Shown piece by piece: positions 63,784 through 64,000 of a stretch of DNA of 64,000 nucleotides. The notes below the pieces were generated by a model. That model saw only the letters and a list, made by a program, of their open reading frames with translations, ran no database searches and was not told the origin of the DNA. The DNA is from Zeimonas sp046347945 (GTDB lineage Bacteria > Pseudomonadota > Gammaproteobacteria > Burkholderiales > Burkholderiaceae_E): assembly GCA_046347945.1 (NCBI GenBank), contig JAXMFB010000008.1:1-64000 (forward strand), in the 5' to 3' direction. Every line of letters begins with the position of its first letter. Position 1 is the first letter of the stretch. The position numbers were made by a program, and so were the translations under genes.

Positions 63784-64000
63784 GTGAACCCTCCTGCTGC
63801 GCCTTCAGGCCGGCCGGCTGCGCCGCCGGAGACGGCCGCGCAGCGCCAGATGCGGTTGCGTGTGCTCAGCGGGCTGCAACGCGACGCGCTGGCGGCGCGC
63901 TGGCAACGTCTTGCACCCACCCTCGAACGCGTCGACGCCGCCCTCGAGCGCGTGCGTCGCGTGCGCCGGCACCCGCTCGCAATCGGGCTGCTGGCGCTGT
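63784..64000 (+). CDS. YqjK-like protein, N-terminal part (partial)
   Basis: It begins with GTG at 63784 and runs past the right edge, giving about 72 residues. It shows RQMRLRVLSGLQRDALAARW, charged repeats and LERVRRVRRHPLAIGLLAL, a basic region and the start of a membrane helix as in YqjK-type proteins. It completes a yqjD-yqjE-yqjK-like trio. Confidence 0.65.
   Translation, partial: MNPPAAPSGRPAAPPETAAQRQMRLRVLSGLQRDALAARWQRLAPTLERVDAALERVRRVRRHPLAIGLLAL

Overview
This is a GC-rich chromosomal window from a betaproteobacterium, most likely Burkholderiales. The evidence is a Bug/TctC-type periplasmic binding protein, (R)-3-hydroxybutyrate dehydrogenase, the aspC/uvrB/ptp/iscR gene order, the lolC-lolD/tatD/comEC order, and the recJ-prfB-lysS order. 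There are no phage, integrase, IS or CRISPR structures. Most of the window is dense core and semi-core chromosome, with many ATGA or GTGA stop/start overlaps.

Layout. 1-6.7 kb: a partial ElyC/YdcF gene, propionyl-CoA synthetase, a frameshifted NlpC/P60 gene, a Fur-box-controlled divergent pair (DUF2325 and an iron-binding protein), then ridA, a hydrolase and 3-hydroxybutyrate dehydrogenase. 6.6-13.2 kb (minus): lolC, lolD, a frameshifted tctC-like gene, tatD and comEC. 13.2-18.7 kb (plus): an rpfE-like gene and recJ, both broken by many single-base indels, then prfB with its programmed +1 frameshift, and lysS. 20-25.3 kb: an isc locus reduced to iscR-iscA, a phosphatase, uvrB and a divergent aminotransferase. 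25.37-25.68 kb: a tRNA-Asn(GUU) gene whose anticodon is split by a 233-nt group I intron, the most unusual item here.

25.8-43 kb: an EAL/HDOD protein, an Asp-box propeller lipoprotein, an acetate-CoA ligase/2-oxoacid dehydrogenase/ACP/pncB operon, two COG2187 kinase-like proteins, PRPP synthase, a DHH phosphoesterase, archease, RtcB and CapA. 43.1-48.5 kb: serC-serA and a TRAP transporter. 48.7-64 kb: a stress and low-oxygen block with a LapA-like protein, a USP-like protein, a Lon-like protease, FtsH, B12-dependent ribonucleotide reductase, a response regulator and hybrid kinase, an FNR-family regulator, an MgtC/DUF4010 protein, UspA, and DUF883/YqjE/YqjK-like envelope proteins.

How it fits together. 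Four FNR-type palindromes (TTGAT-N4-ATCAA, three at 9/10 and one at 8/10) lie in the gaps upstream of acs-pdh-ACP-pncB, archease-rtcB-capA, the COG2187 kinase-ATPase, and the divergent ftsH-lon-usp and nrdJ genes. Each has a -10-like hexamer close to the class II distance. The window therefore looks like an FNR-type regulon joining acetyl-CoA and NAD supply, RNA repair, protein quality control and oxygen-independent dNTP synthesis. The FNR homologue in the window keeps the FNR recognition helix but lacks all four iron-sulfur cysteines, so it should sense something other than oxygen through a [4Fe-4S] cluster. All functions are inferred from sequence recognition, with no database search.
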